Shown here piece after piece: positions 49,201 to 62,136 of a stretch of 64,000 nt of DNA (positions are counted from its first letter, which is position 1; every line of letters starts with the position of its first letter). The notes under the pieces are model-generated. The model did not search any database and was not told the DNA's origin. It saw only the letters and a program-made list of their open reading frames with translations. This DNA comes from Rachycentron canadum (taxonomy: Eukaryota; Chordata; Actinopteri; Carangiformes; Rachycentridae): assembly GCA_038496675.1 (NCBI GenBank), contig CM076669.1:7528719-7592718 (forward strand). The letters are read 5' to 3'. A program made the position numbers and the translations under genes.

Positions 49201-50339
49201 ACAATAGATCACACAATACAACAGCTGACTCTTTCACTGAATGTTGATTCAAAGCTGTGGGCTTTTTTCTAAACTGTCATGTTTGCATAACATGTCATGT
49301 ACTTTTGCATATCTACTTATTCATTTCCAATGGAAAGAAGTGCTGCTTTGTCTTCATATAAGGGATAGCCACCTAATTTCAGCCTGATGGATTCTTAAAA
49401 AAATAAAATTTAAAAAAAAAAAAAAAAAAACAGACAAAAATTACAGCATTCCACTCAAAGCAAAAGATGAAAGTGTTGCATTAGGACTGAAGCTTTACAA
49501 AGACCTGTATTGAAAAACCAGTGCATAATCAAGTGACGGCAGCAGCATCTAAAAAAGAAGCTCACTTCGTTATTTGCGAAGGTAGCAGCTTTTCATCAAG
49601 GCAGAGAAGCAGCAAGCCCTCCAGAGAGTCAGGAATAATATGCTGCTCTGTCTTTATTTGGGAGATGGCTTTCATTCACTCTGAATGCCAGGGTCATGAT
49701 AAAGCTCACTGAATAAGTGCAACAAGCTTGATTTGCTGTCCCATATTACTTTTTAAAAGGCTCAACATGCCTTATGTGCAATGGCCCAGTATGGCCTGAT
49801 TTTTATTTTATTTTTTTCCCTGCAGGACATTTTTGGCCTCTCTTAGAATCTAATTTTGAACTCACCCAACCCTGCTGAAGGCCTTCCACAAAAAAAAGCA
49901 TCACTTAGGCCATGTGTTTTCTTTCTGCATGCTGATATATGGCACAACTGTGACATGAAAGGGCAAAATCAATGCACATTGTGGTTGATGGCATAAAACC
50001 CATTGCAGCTAAAACAAAACCAGTGTTCTGTTCATCAGCAACCTCTCAAATCAATTTAATGCAGTCTAACGTGTGATTCAACGTTGGCCTCATTGAATAT
50101 TCCATGCTATCCATGGGACACAAAGTGCCTCTCTGAGGAACCATCCCACTTTGTCTCTAAAGGCATTATCTCGTGTGTAGCTACAAATACAGTACATGTA
50201 CTAGAAGCACACACACACTCACACAATTGCATTAATCTTTTGAGATTGCATGTGTAGTCTAGAGGCTCTCCTCTCGAGGGAGATCACTTATTAAAGAACA
50301 CAAAAGAGAATAGTTTCAGCTCTGAGGGAGATGACAAAA
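43215..50339. other. long stretch without recognised genes
   Basis: This is AT-rich DNA. A CA-rich tract lies at 45466-45489 and a poly(A) run at 49412-49430. The ORF at 45811-46005 has no recognisable family. It may be intron or intergenic DNA; nothing in the sequence decides. Confidence 0.5.
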
Positions 50340-50480
50340 TCTCACTACTGACACAAACATTCAGACAGCAACAAGCACTTACCCCTTATTTCACTTTTTA
50401 ATCATCTTCCTCATTACCATATGCAAATGAGGAGCATGTATTAACATCTGGGGTGGCTAATGACTGGGCTGTTTTGGAAG
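50340..50480. promoter_or_regulatory. candidate conserved enhancer block
   Basis: CATTACCATATGCAAATGAG carries a POU octamer (50421-50428) and is followed by GTATTAACATCTGG and GGCTAATGACTG. This is a compact set of POU/homeodomain/E-box-like sites. The call is by motif only. Confidence 0.28.
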
Positions 50481-52450
50481 ATTGGTTTGGATTGAGTTCA
50501 GTGTTTCATTTTCTCATTGGTTCTCTGGGACACAGTCAGTCCTGTCCAGGAAGAGCATTGTTGCAAAAGATGGATTATTGTCCTGAATAAGCGTGTTAAT
50601 TTTCTTGTGCTACTTTGAGAGATCCAACAGAGTAGAGTGCAGTGAATGACTTCATCATATTGCGCTCGTCCTCAGTGAAAGCCAGTCAGGATTGGATCAG
50701 CTTAAACAGATTTGGATATCAGAGTCATACCTGGGTGTGAAGCAACGTGTCACTCTTTTTCAGCAGATATATGATCAAGACTTTTGACAGAAGAATATTC
50801 TGTGCTCATTATCTGTTTTTTGCAGAGTGTAGATTTGTTAGCATATAAATCATCTACTTTATTATATATCTAGTGCTTTCATGTTGTGCTTCCAAGAAAT
50901 TGTTTATAGGGCATAACACTATTAATAAATCTATTATTGTTTGTTTAGGGGATAAAATTTCTGAAAAATAGTAAAAATTGCCCAACAACATTTCCCATGG
51001 GGACCTGGGAGGACAGAGTCATGGGGCATAAAAATGAGAGGCTCCTTGCTTTGTGCCGGGCTCATGCTGATGGTCCTATTTTCTTTTTGCAAAACTAATT
51101 ATGTTGCTTGAGAAGGGCATATGCCAAGTCATATTTAAGCCCTGTCTTTTAATTGACCCTCCCTTTTGCGTTTTTGTCACCTTGTTCACCCCTGACGAGT
51201 TTGCACCCCTGTTAAACATCTGTCTGAACAAAGACTTAACTCCCCCCATTCAGGGCAGGAAGGTTAGGACAGGGCAACCAATTCTAATGTGGCATTAAAA
51301 TTCTTGAATAAAAACTCTAAACCTTGAACACCTTTCAAAATGCCTATTGTTGATATAACTCACATTTCTCCCAGATTTTTGAAAGCTGCTTAAGGGCTCT
51401 ATAGGTTTACTTGCTCATTCTTGTGAATCCTGAAATTTGCATGTCTGAGCTCAGCCAATACGGATGAGTCTTTTCAACCCAATGGAGCCTGCACTGTATA
51501 AAGAGTCTCCCCAATGCCGCCTCCCATCCACTTCTTTTTCAGTGATGAATTTAATGTCTCTAAATTGAGACTTGACTTGTTACCCTTTTGTTCATTGCCC
51601 TTCTCTGCAGTAACAGGGCAAAATTCTGACCACTTTTCATACATTTTGTTTTCTGTTTGAAGCGAAGACTTTTAATACATTTTAATTTCATACTTTATAG
51701 ATATTCTACTGCAATCACAGTTTCATAATCTAACTCTAGAGCTAATATTAGCAAGAGAAGTGCTTCTTAGGACTGGCGAGCAGTGGCGATCGTAACCCTG
51801 TCAAAGTCACACTCTGTTGAATGTCACTGTCTGTGTTCATTTGCTCTATTTTCTACACAGACCATCCTACCAAGGGAGTTGCTCCACATTTTATTCTTAG
51901 CATTTATTCTCTTCAGGCCCCACTGATGATGTTCTTGATGTGAGAATATCAAAGGTTCACGGTTCATCTGTCGCACACATCGACCTCAGACCACCCACAA
52001 TCTATCCCCAAACTCTGCTTTAATGCCAGTGGACTCCAAATTCCTCAGTGAACAGAAATGCATGTTAGCTATATATGTTCCACAGACATATGTTGCATAG
52101 CCTACAGTATACACAGCAACTGTGCTGTGTATGACTATGTACATGTTCTGTCTTTCAAATACAAACGCACACATATACACACTTGAGCTGCTGCATGATC
52201 TGGGCTTCAGGTCTGTGAAGTGAGTCCATGCTAAGAAAAGCTCCTGCATCCATTGATTTCTCCGATCTATTTCCCTTTCTAGCTCATCCCTACCACTGAG
52301 TGCACCGTTATTTCCCTCACAGTGTCATGGTGACATGTGAAGACACATGTGGCGTTGATGACGTTGTGTGTTCTAGACAGATTACCAGTCCTGAAATAGA
52401 TCAACCTTTTTGTGTTTCTCTCCCCCATCACCCCTTCATTCCCACGTATC
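50481..52450. other. intergenic, nothing recognised
   Basis: No genes or named repeats are visible. Confidence 0.5.
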
Positions 52451-52968
52451 TGCAGTGCATTTAGAAAATCAGACTGTCAATTTTTCCACATTTTATTTTA
52501 TTTTTCACATTTTTAATTTCTTTCCCTCATTGATCTACACTCAATACCCTCTGATGGCAATATAATATTTTTTTTTTATCTCATTGACCCAAGTATTCAC
52601 ACCCTTTGCTACAACTCATGAAATTTAGCTCATGTACATTTCTCTTGTCTCTTCTCTTGTGTGCCTTTCCAAATCATGTCCAATCAGCTGACTTTACCAC
52701 AGGTGGACTCCAATCAAACTGTAGAAACATCTCTAAGATCAGGAGAAATGGGAGACACCTGAGCTAAATGTCAAGTGTCATAGCAAAGGGTCTGCATACT
52801 TATGTCAATGTGATATTTCACATTTTATTTTTGAATTTGCAAAAATGTAGTTTTCACTTTGTCATTATGGGGTATTGAGTGGATATTGATTCTAGCATAA
52901 GGCTACAACATAACATCTGAACATATGAAAAAAGAGGGGGTTTCTGAACACTTTCTGAATACACTGTA
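52451..52968. mobile_element. non-autonomous Tc1-like MITE
   Basis: The left end (TGCAGTGCATTTAGAAAATC) and right end (CTTTCTGAATACACTGTA) are diverged inverted repeats. Internal phrases CCAAGTATTCACACCCTTTG, TTTCCAAATCATGTCCAATC, CACAGGTGGACTCCAATCAA, TGCATACTTATGTCAATGTG and TTGTCATTATGGGGTATTG match the flanks of a Tc1 family known across fish. The transposase gene is entirely absent, and about 518 bases remain. Confidence 0.85.
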
Positions 52969-55900
52969 TGTCTGTGTCTTACTGTCTCCCACTCAGTGTT
53001 TTGCTATCAAATAAGATTACACCAGTACTGGTGTAATAGAGATTGTGTGGAATTGAGGATTTGTATCAAAGGTCAAAACCATCTTATGTCTTCTAAGGAT
53101 TAAACACAGTATTGCAAGTCTGTAGGGACAACACTGAGGGGAATGAAAGGAACAGCCCTGTAAATGTAACCCAAAGAAAGCGTTACGGTTATGTTTTTAA
53201 AGATTTACATTTTTTTCAAGACATAAATTGAGATTGACTTGCTCGTTATTGGTTTTGTTCTTAAATTACCAGCCTTAGTCTTTAACCTGTTTTCAGTAAA
53301 TTAAAAATAAAACAGAACAGTGTGCACATTGGCTCCTCTGCAACCCTCTGTCACCTACAGTTACAGTTAGTAGTTATGTGGCCCTTCTCTGCATAGAGTT
53401 GCAAAGAAAATTCATTCATATCTCCCCAAAGGCATAATTCCAGCTTTAGACTCTCCTTTGCAATTTTCATGGGGAAATATCAACATAAAGTACTTGACTG
53501 AGTCAACAAGCTACTTGCTGTTGACAGAGCTCTTTGACAGAAGTTGGTCCTTGAGTTCAGTGGAAATTGCAAGTGTCACCTTACTTACATAACTGAATTT
53601 ATTTCCATGTCATTTAAACAAAACAAACAAAAAAAACAGTTCCATGGCATGTGTCCTAGACCACTGGTCCACAGGGACGCCTCTATATTTAACCCGTCTG
53701 AAGTTGTGAAATTTGTTTATCACCTCATCATCTGCCTCAAGGAGAAGGGGAAAGAAAGGGGAATGGAGAAGAGAGTGAAAGGGGAAAGTGTCTCAATGGA
53801 GAGGCGTAAAAACGGAGAGGATAGGGACAGAGTTGAAGCCGAAGTGCTTGGCACTCTGACAGCTGGTATTGTCAACTTAGAGACACCCCTCCCCACCTGC
53901 CTCCACTATGCCAAGGAAAACTAATTACCAGCACGTCAGATCTCTAGCTACCAACAGCTACTGCCTTAGCTAATGTGACACCCTGCTTCTGTTGCAGAAC
54001 AATGCAGGAGACATGTCACATCCTGGCAGAGCACACGTGTGAAAGGCAAGCATTTCCTATCGCGCTCATTCAGACAGAGCTTGGAGAGAAATTCAGTTTC
54101 ATGGTGTGACATTTAATTGAGTCAAAACTCGTGCTTGCACCCTTTTGTTCGTCACAATTCCTGACTGACATCCTGAATGTGGAGAGTGAAGAGTTTGCCT
54201 TATTATTTAATACTGAAATGGATGTGTGTGAAGTGAAACAGTCTCTCTCTCTCTCGCTTGTGAAATCTTCCTGATGAAATGCCAAGGTAAAAGGGGTCGC
54301 TGACTCACGTTGCGGCTTTGAGGTTAAATTTACTATCTCACCACCCATGATTATGAAATGCAATTTCATCAAATAAAACAGGGGACACTCATAATGCTGC
54401 TTTGATTCACTAATTTTTTTAATCCACTGCAAAGGCCATTGCGTGCACACACTCCCACACACACATAAAATATTTCTAGGTTCCTTAATAATATCTGGCA
54501 AAAAATCCGGAGATGGAAATGACCCTGTTTGGCTTCACCTAAATTGTACTTTCTGGTCTTTATTTCATTGATGTTCTTGGCTTGACTGTGTTTAAAATTG
54601 AATTTTAAAACATTTATAATTGTTCTACTGGGCAGGATAAGCTGTTGAACCTCTTCTACATTAATTATTTTATCAGGTTCTGTTGTAGTTGTTAGTGGTA
54701 TTTCTTAACAATAATGATATCAAGTGTTATCCAACAACATACAGCATTATACCTGATACTGGCTAACCAGCATGGTCCCTGCAGGTAGCGCCACTGTAAG
54801 TATTTGAATTTCCAAGTACTTTGTGACAAATAAACAACAATTCACTGTATACAGGTGCATTGTTTGTGTCAAACAAATAACAACCCTCAACAACTCTAGT
54901 GCCGATTCCTGAAAGCTGCTGTGTTTTCTGTTCCAGAAACTGGGATCTTTTTAACCTTAGTCATCAGTTACCACAGTTAGTTACTCTGTGAACCTAACCT
55001 CTGTGGTGGCAGTTTTTGTTCAACAAACTGTCTCTCTCAGCCCTTTCTGCCACAATTTAAACTTTAACTTCTGACACAGTGCCTCATTTCCTCATTCATA
55101 CTGTCCATATGAAAGACCATATTGGAATGGATTCATTTAAAGAGTGGTTCAACTTCTGAATTTCTACGCACAAGCGCACCCACACTTAGCTCTTTCTGGC
55201 TCAAATAGCTGATTGGCGGAGTAATACAGTGCGTTTTAATATGTTAGTTTAACAGTTCACAAACTGTAGTTACAAAGGAAAGGGTTGTTTGACAGCAAGA
55301 TAAACCTGTGGAAATATAGTGTGCACTTAAATTGATATTAGCTTGTTTTGATAGTCCCGTCCACAGCAGCACGTCACTCAGCCACTCAGTGCTTCTAGTT
55401 GCTTCTCTAAACTGGCAGTGCGCTGATCTGAATCTCCTACAGGTAATACACTGACTGTAGCTTAGTACCTCACACAACCCTATGTCAAATAACCTGAACT
55501 ATCACTTTAATCTCTCTGGCTATGCTGGATTAAAATGTGATCTCTGCTCTTTATTTATTTGTTGCCATGGTGAATTGATCATTGAATCAGAACTCTATTG
55601 AGGATGGCTTTTTAAATTCCACACACACTGGTTAACTCAGACTGAACATACTCAGGTTTGATTGTACTAATTCAGATCAGCTACTCTGAAAACTCAAGAG
55701 TTTCCCATGTCAGGGTTTATCAACTCAGAGTTCATGGTTAGAGTCACTTTGTTAAACCCTTGCTGTGGGGGTTGATTTGCATACTGCTATCGGCCACTAA
55801 GCCCAGTCCCAGCAGACAGGGACAGTAAAAAAAAACTTGTTCTGATGCTTGTCCAGCTCTGACAGACAAGTCTGTACGCAATATCAATATTGTGAAGGGG

Positions 55901-56252
55901 TCACCAGACATAAATCAGTGTATTGCCTTTTGTGGCAGTGATAGAATTACATAATCATAGTTTAGTGAGGGGTTTTTACTCATTGTCGGAGCTACATCAC
56001 ATTCTCTGTCTTTACATTTTTACATTGTATAAACTATGTACGACATGGAAAAAATTATTTTCCATTCTAGATGCTTTACTCTGGCTGTATGGCTGTAAAG
56101 GTAACCATGACAAATTGTTTTGTTCCCAATCTACTGTGTACCATCTAAGTTCACAAAGGTCTGGGCCTTGTGATGAAACCTGCTGTCACTGGGAGAGTGT
56201 GGGTGGTGTCAGTTTTAAGCATATCATCTGTCAACACACACATGCTGTTGAT

Positions 56253-56253
<1 letters not shown>
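52969..56253. other. intergenic, nothing coding recognised
   Basis: A Lys/Glu/Arg-rich ORF at 53544-53924 arises from purine-rich DNA and has no family likeness. No named transposon is seen. Confidence 0.5.

Positions 56254-56285
<32 letters not shown>
56254..56285. repeat. (CA)n microsatellite
   Basis: There are about sixteen perfect CA units. Confidence 0.97.
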
Positions 56286-56287
<2 letters not shown>

Positions 56288-56400
56288 ACTGCTTCCCTCT
56301 ACTCATTTTGGCATCCAAGGCCAGGGGATAATAGTGTCACTGTGTATAAGGTTTGCATGCGTGCGTATCAGTTTGTGTGCGCTCTAAACCTGCCTCCAGG

Positions 56401-56401
<1 letters not shown>

Positions 56402-56434
<33 letters not shown>
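56402..56434. repeat. (TG)n microsatellite
   Basis: There are about sixteen perfect TG units, 117 bases downstream of the (CA)n run and in complementary sense. Confidence 0.97.
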
Positions 56435-56435
<1 letters not shown>

Positions 56436-56947
56436 GTTGGCAGGGGAGACAACTAGGCACATGGCAAGTGTGTAAGCAAGTCCCAGAAACACCTGAGCCC
56501 CAGTGTTTGCACGCACTTGAGAGTGTGTAGGTGGGCTCCCATGTTGAAGGATGATCTTCTCATCACAGCACCTGTCACTGAGTGTTGATGGTTGATCCTG
56601 CTGTTTCTACCTGTATGACTGTAATTGGTCATTAGTATCCTGTCAGTCTTCCACAGAAATCTGTTTGTTTGCTGATTTTCTAGTGTGGCATCACACCACA
56701 TTTGTACATCTGCTTTTGCTCAGATTCTGGGGAATTTTCTGACAATCTCTGCAAATTGATCATTCAACTGATCGTTCCTGCTCATATTATATAATATAAA
56801 TACTAATTAATATTGGTATGTCCAATGTATGCAGTTATGGGTAAGTGTGTTCATACATAGGTGTAGAGTGGAAAGAAAGAGATTGAAAAAGAGTGACAAA
56901 TAAACAACTGGTTAGGGATTGAACCAGGGATAATGGTGCTGTGCACA

Positions 56948-58460
56948 CAGTGCTGCTTGAAAGTATGTGAACCCCTTCAGCGGTTTAGATGTTTCTGTTG
57001 TTTTACCATTTTTTTTATTTTATCATCACCAGTTATTATGTATGAAATGTCAGATATGTTTATCAATTGCATGTACTGGTTTAGTAGGACTTGTTTAAGT
57101 CACCCAAAAACCACATGAAACATGGAATTACTGTATGTGCAAAAGTAAGTGAACCCCCAGCTGCATTGGTTAAGTCAAGCAGGTAACAGATTCAGGTGAA
57201 ACATATTTGGGTGCTTAATTAATCATTTAAGCAGACCAATAAAATGAGACATCCTTGGGAAAGGGTTTGGCCAGCGCTAATTAAAAGAGAGAGGAAACCA
57301 ACCAAACCACTGTGGTCCCATACAAATCAACAATGTAGAGAGCAAAGGAGATATCCGAGGACATGAAGAAGAGGGTAGTGACAGCCCATCAGTCTGGGGA
57401 GGGCTATAAGACCATCTCTAAAAGATTCCTGCTCCATCCATCCACTGTAAGACAAATAATTTACAAATGGAGGGCCTTCAACATGACAGCAACTCTGCCT
57501 AGAAGTGGACGCCCATCAAAACTATTATCCAGAAGCACCAGAAAAATAACTCGGGTAAAGGCCAACCCACACATCACCTCTAGAGAGTTGCAGACCTCTC
57601 TGGTAGCATCTGGGACAAATGTGCATGTGTCTACAATCAGACGGAAATTGAATAGCCATGACATTCATTCATTACATTCATTCAAAAAAAGAACAAAGCT
57701 GCCCGTTTCAACTTTCCAGAGAGCACTTGGACAGACGAGTCCAAAATAGAATTATTTGGTCACAATCAAAACCAACATGTTTGGAGAAAAGCCAACACTG
57801 TATATGAAGAAAAGAACCTCCTCCTGCTTTTCTGCTTCTGGACCTGGACAACTCCATATTATCCAAGGAACCATGAATTCTCCGGCATATCAACAAATTC
57901 TTGACCAGAATCTCCTGCCATCAGTCAGGGAGTTGAGCTGGAAAATGGATTATGCAACAAGACAATGACCCGAAGCATTCCAGCAAAACTACAAAGGATT
58001 GGCTTTGTAGAGAAAGAGGACTCATACTCTAGATTGGCCCAGTCAAAGTCCAGACCTTAATCCAATTGAAATGTTGTGGTGAGACCTGAAGATGTCGTCC
58101 CTCCAACCTCCCTCAACTGGCTCAGTTCTGTAAAGAGGAGTGGGCAAAAATCCCAATAAGCAGTTGTGAGAGACTGGTTAGTAGTTACAGAAGATGTTTG
58201 GTTGAGGTAATGGCTGCAAAAGGAGGAGCCACAAGCTACTAATAAAAGGGTTCACATACTTTTGCACGTTAAATTTTCAGTTTGTGAAATAAACCACCTT
58301 TGATGAATTAAATAATGGAAATATATCTCTGCTTTTGTGTGTGTCAATTATTTGGAAGGTGTGCTTTGCAAATTGGGATTTGGATGTATGTGTAATAAGG
58401 ACATTTTAATATTTTTACAAAAACTGTGACCATGTCTGGAGGGTTCACAAAGTTTCAAGT
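56948..58460 (+). mobile_element. Tc1-like transposon with double terminal repeats (IR/DR type), inactive
   Basis: The outer repeats are CTTGAAAGTATGTGAACCCC (56956-56975) and GGGTTCACAAAGTTTCAAG (58441-58459). The inner repeats are GCAAAAGTAAGTGAACCCCC (57139-57158) and GGGTTCACATACTTTTGC (58248-58265). Two repeats per end is the IR/DR layout of fish Tc1 elements. The outermost right bases run straight into a (TG)n repeat, so the last TIR bases are lost. The length of about 1.5 kb is normal for the group. Confidence 0.9.
57333..58200 (+). pseudogene. Tc1-like transposase pseudogene
   Basis: The original start ATG (57333) is followed at once by TAG (57336-57338). The frame then reads on from 57339 to 57749 with a helix-turn-helix region (GEGYKTISKRF, HPSTVRQIIYKW) and a GRPSK linker like the GRPR box. 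TDESKIELFG (first Asp of the DDE triad) lies near 57730 in another frame. A segment near 57826, where family members carry a Gly-rich GGGSVM stretch, is missing, and CFSASGPGQLHIIQG follows directly. The second Asp (DNDPKH, about 57962) and the Glu (NPIEMLW, about 58060) are in a further frame, and stops follow. It is a dead cut-and-paste transposase. Confidence 0.88.
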
Positions 58461-58483
58461 GTGTGTGTGTGTGTGTGTGTGTG

Positions 58484-58522
<39 letters not shown>
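58460..58522. repeat. (TG)n(TA)n compound microsatellite at gap edge
   Basis: A TG run (58460-58484) passes into an AT run (58487-58522). On the far side of the gap, TA continues from 58922 to about 58946, so the gap interrupts one AT-rich microsatellite. Confidence 0.95.
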
Positions 58523-58524
<2 letters not shown>

Positions 58525-58536
58525 GTCTCTTATACA
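58523..58536. other. Tn5/Nextera mosaic-end adapter fragment (artefact)
   Basis: CTGTCTCTTATACA equals the first 14 bases of the reverse-complement 19-bp Tn5 mosaic end. It abruptly ends an AT microsatellite and touches the run of N. This is best read as untrimmed library adapter, not genome. Confidence 0.88.
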
Positions 58537-58921
58537 NNNNNNNNNNNNNNNNNNNNNNNNNNNNNNNNNNNNNNNNNNNNNNNNNNNNNNNNNNNNNNNN
58601 NNNNNNNNNNNNNNNNNNNNNNNNNNNNNNNNNNNNNNNNNNNNNNNNNNNNNNNNNNNNNNNNNNNNNNNNNNNNNNNNNNNNNNNNNNNNNNNNNNNN
58701 NNNNNNNNNNNNNNNNNNNNNNNNNNNNNNNNNNNNNNNNNNNNNNNNNNNNNNNNNNNNNNNNNNNNNNNNNNNNNNNNNNNNNNNNNNNNNNNNNNNN
58801 NNNNNNNNNNNNNNNNNNNNNNNNNNNNNNNNNNNNNNNNNNNNNNNNNNNNNNNNNNNNNNNNNNNNNNNNNNNNNNNNNNNNNNNNNNNNNNNNNNNN
58901 NNNNNNNNNNNNNNNNNNNNN
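58537..58921. other. assembly gap (385 N)
   Basis: This is an unbroken run of N. ORFs reported across it are meaningless. Confidence 0.99.
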
Positions 58922-58954
<33 letters not shown>

Positions 58955-61623
58955 ATATATGAGTTGTAACCATCAGGCCACTAGGATACCCAGTGAGATT
59001 GTAAATGAATAAAATAACCAAACAGGAATTGTTTTTGCTAATTCAGCTAATGAAATATCTGACAAATAAAAATATTACATCAAACTCATCAATTTAAAAA
59101 GCCATGAATGTCTCACGCCCAATGATTAGCTACTTCCAGATACTAGAATTTAAAGCCAATACAAACATAATATTTCATATGTTCGTTCCATTCATTACAT
59201 ATAGTTATATGACAAAGAAAGCTCAGCAAAGACATAGCCTTTAAAGGTATAATATGTTGTTTCTCTGCAAATGTCTTAAAACAATTAGACCTATGTCACA
59301 TATTTTGTTTTGTTATGGTCCGTTTCATTTGGTCAGCTTTCATGCTTTCCTTTTGTTTTGTGATGCTGATAGCATCCCTGCAGGAATGCATGTTTTGATT
59401 ATTTGAGAATACTTCTACTATACTACTACTATTATTCTTTTGTGCATAAAGTTATAATTCTCTGGGGTCATTCACACACACACACACAGGAGTGAAGTTA
59501 ATACAAAGTTATCTACATTGACTCTCACACTTTTCTCACATAACCCATTTTATTTGCAATATTTAATGCCAAACCTCATCCTTTTTCTTTGTGTAATAGT
59601 AATTTGATCTGCTTTATAAATATGACTTGACATCCCAATTTTATATATTTATCAATACTAAGAGTGGATATTGAAACAGTCTTTTTAGTTTCATGTAGCA
59701 TATTTTATTTCTATGCATCTTACATTTAAAAGAAAAGTATTAAACATACATATCGTGATTTCCTGAAATGTCATCATCTGCTTTGATACAGGGGGCAGCT
59801 GGCATGCTGCTGTGCATAAACCAGCTCTAAATTCTAAGAATAGACCTTAAAACCCTCCTCTGCTAAACCGGAAGCCTCTATATTTAACTCATCTAAGTCT
59901 GGTTACCATGACAAATGAGGGACATGCATCCCATATTGCATTACGAGGGCACTGTTATAGACTCCTAGCTGGCCTGAAATTGGTTTGACGATCAGATCAA
60001 TAGATTGTAGACCTGGGAAGGTCATCAGTGTCATTACAGTCAAACAATGATGATACTATAAAGATCTGATGCATTAGTCATTCTTGGATGTTAGCTGTAG
60101 CTTTAGTGTCCAACAGGATTTATCTGCCTCATGACTGCTGATGCAATTTCTCTTCCTCTTATAGGCCAGTGGAAGTCAGTTCTCTGCATGGGAAAGGCAC
60201 CACACATATATAATATCACAATTTATTCAAAATTTTTTAAAACATGCTTTGATATCATATTTAGGTCATTGCTTAAAGATCTTCCTTCAGTGTGAAATAT
60301 TATTTCTAGTGTTAGGAAGGCTATAAATATCTTGCTAATACTCCTCTTCACCCTCAGGCTGGTAAATGAATGCAGCTCCAGCCAAATGTTTTGTATTCTT
60401 AACTTTAGAAGAGTTCTGCAACACAGTCTCAGTATGTATTGCCATTTGAACATGATCTAGTAATGTATTTCATGTGCTCTTTACTAACTACCTTGTTACT
60501 ATATTGTAGAAAACTATATTGCAAGCATCAGAAAATTATAATACTTTCCCTTTTTTCCTCATTTTGATTATTGCATTTTCAAATATAACTGGTTAAAATT
60601 GGATTTAAAAATTGTAGGTCTACAATCTGAGTGATAATTGGATTAAAAATAAAGTTTGCAGTGATTACTTTAGCAGCTGGATACATCATGGTAGGATGTG
60701 TGGAGACAAAGTTTTTCTTTTGAAAGTGAGCAAAAATTGAAAACATCCATCTTATATCTTAAATAACTGTAAATTAAATGTAAACAACCATTGAAGTTTC
60801 CATTTCTGCAAACCCTACCCTTTCTTCATTGAAATATGTGATGCCAGAACAAACACGACTGTTCTTAAGGCTGTGAAAAAAGAAGACTGAGGTCCATGAC
60901 TGTCAGCATCTCTCTCTCAATCTGAAACCATGTCTGTGAGCTTTGACCCTTATTTGTGTCCCCATCTGTTTCACAGCAGTATCTGCACCATATCTTGAAT
61001 TTAAAACTCAAGAATCCACCATAAAATAGCCTTGCTTGCTTATTTATACCAATATCTAACCAAACCTAACCTGGTTTGTCAAATAATTCCAGTTCATAGT
61101 CAGGGGTGGTTCGTGTGGTGATTGCACAGTTGTCATAATTCATTTTCCTTTAGGAGAAGTATGGTGACACAGTCAGTAGAAACAAGAGCTGTTGCCCTCA
61201 GGCCTCTGATAATATAAAATGGGCTTGATCTTTTACCACAACATTTGTGCAAGACTGCTGATGTAAAAATAATTTAAGACACAGAGAGAGAAAACTTAAA
61301 TTTGTCTTTAAATAGTCTGGTACATATATGGAGCAATAAATCAAGTCTCACTTATATGATTTTCCCAGATAAGACCAAATGACATTTACTGCCTAGTATT
61401 GCTCTGGAAAAATCTTTAATGTCCTTGAGTTTCATACATCTCTCCAAAGTGATCATGATAAGATTAAAAGTGCTCTGTCTTCCTCTGATTTAGCACAAAC
61501 CTGGTGAGATAAAGAGCAGCAATTCAGATCATCAGGCTGTCAGATAGGAGCCGCAGTGGAGAACAAATTCGAGACAACTCCTGGTGTGCAGGGGGACGAT
61601 AAAAACGTCACTGCAGGGGAGAG

Positions 61624-61625
<2 letters not shown>
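58922..61625. other. intergenic, nothing coding recognised
   Basis: A TA run (58922-58946) is followed by AT-rich DNA. No gene or named repeat is visible. Confidence 0.5.

Positions 61626-61705
<80 letters not shown>
61626..61705. repeat. (TG)n microsatellite, longest in the window
   Basis: There are 40 perfect TG units. The poly Thr-His ORFs on the minus strand are artefacts. Confidence 0.98.
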
Positions 61706-61707
<2 letters not shown>

Positions 61708-62136
61708 GGTATGATGAATAACACAAAACATGTACTAGGATTACAGTAATCTGAGTATATTAAATTGGTCACTTTAATACGTTAGTGTTTGTGTAAATGT
61801 AAAAAAAATATTGGATCAAAGAGACACATTTGACTGGGAGATAATAATCGTGTTTTATCTTGTGATTGTGCGTCATTGTACACAGTTGCAATAATTTTAG
61901 ATGATAACTATGCTATTCAGATGAGTCTATAACCAGGGTACATTGTTCATTTAGCGTCATATTCCATGTATTTTGGAGACAAAGTAATTGAGAGAAATCA
62001 GATTATGTTAGATCAACACAAAGGATTATATTGCTGGGTCAAATCTGGAGCTGGTGCTCAGTAATCCGTAACAGATTACATTTTAAAAGGAGCCTGTACC
62101 ACGCGTGGGTGGGTGTGTTTTGGAGATTTGAAACAG

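Noticed and set aside
53544..53924. 126-residue ORF rich in Lys, Glu and Arg
   Set aside because: It arises from purine-rich DNA with no recognisable domain.
58426..59021. ORFs of 160-183 residues across the gap
   Set aside because: Most of each is N; the ends are microsatellite translation.
61532..61731. Poly Thr-His ORFs on the minus strand
   Set aside because: They are translations of the 80-bp (TG)n repeat.
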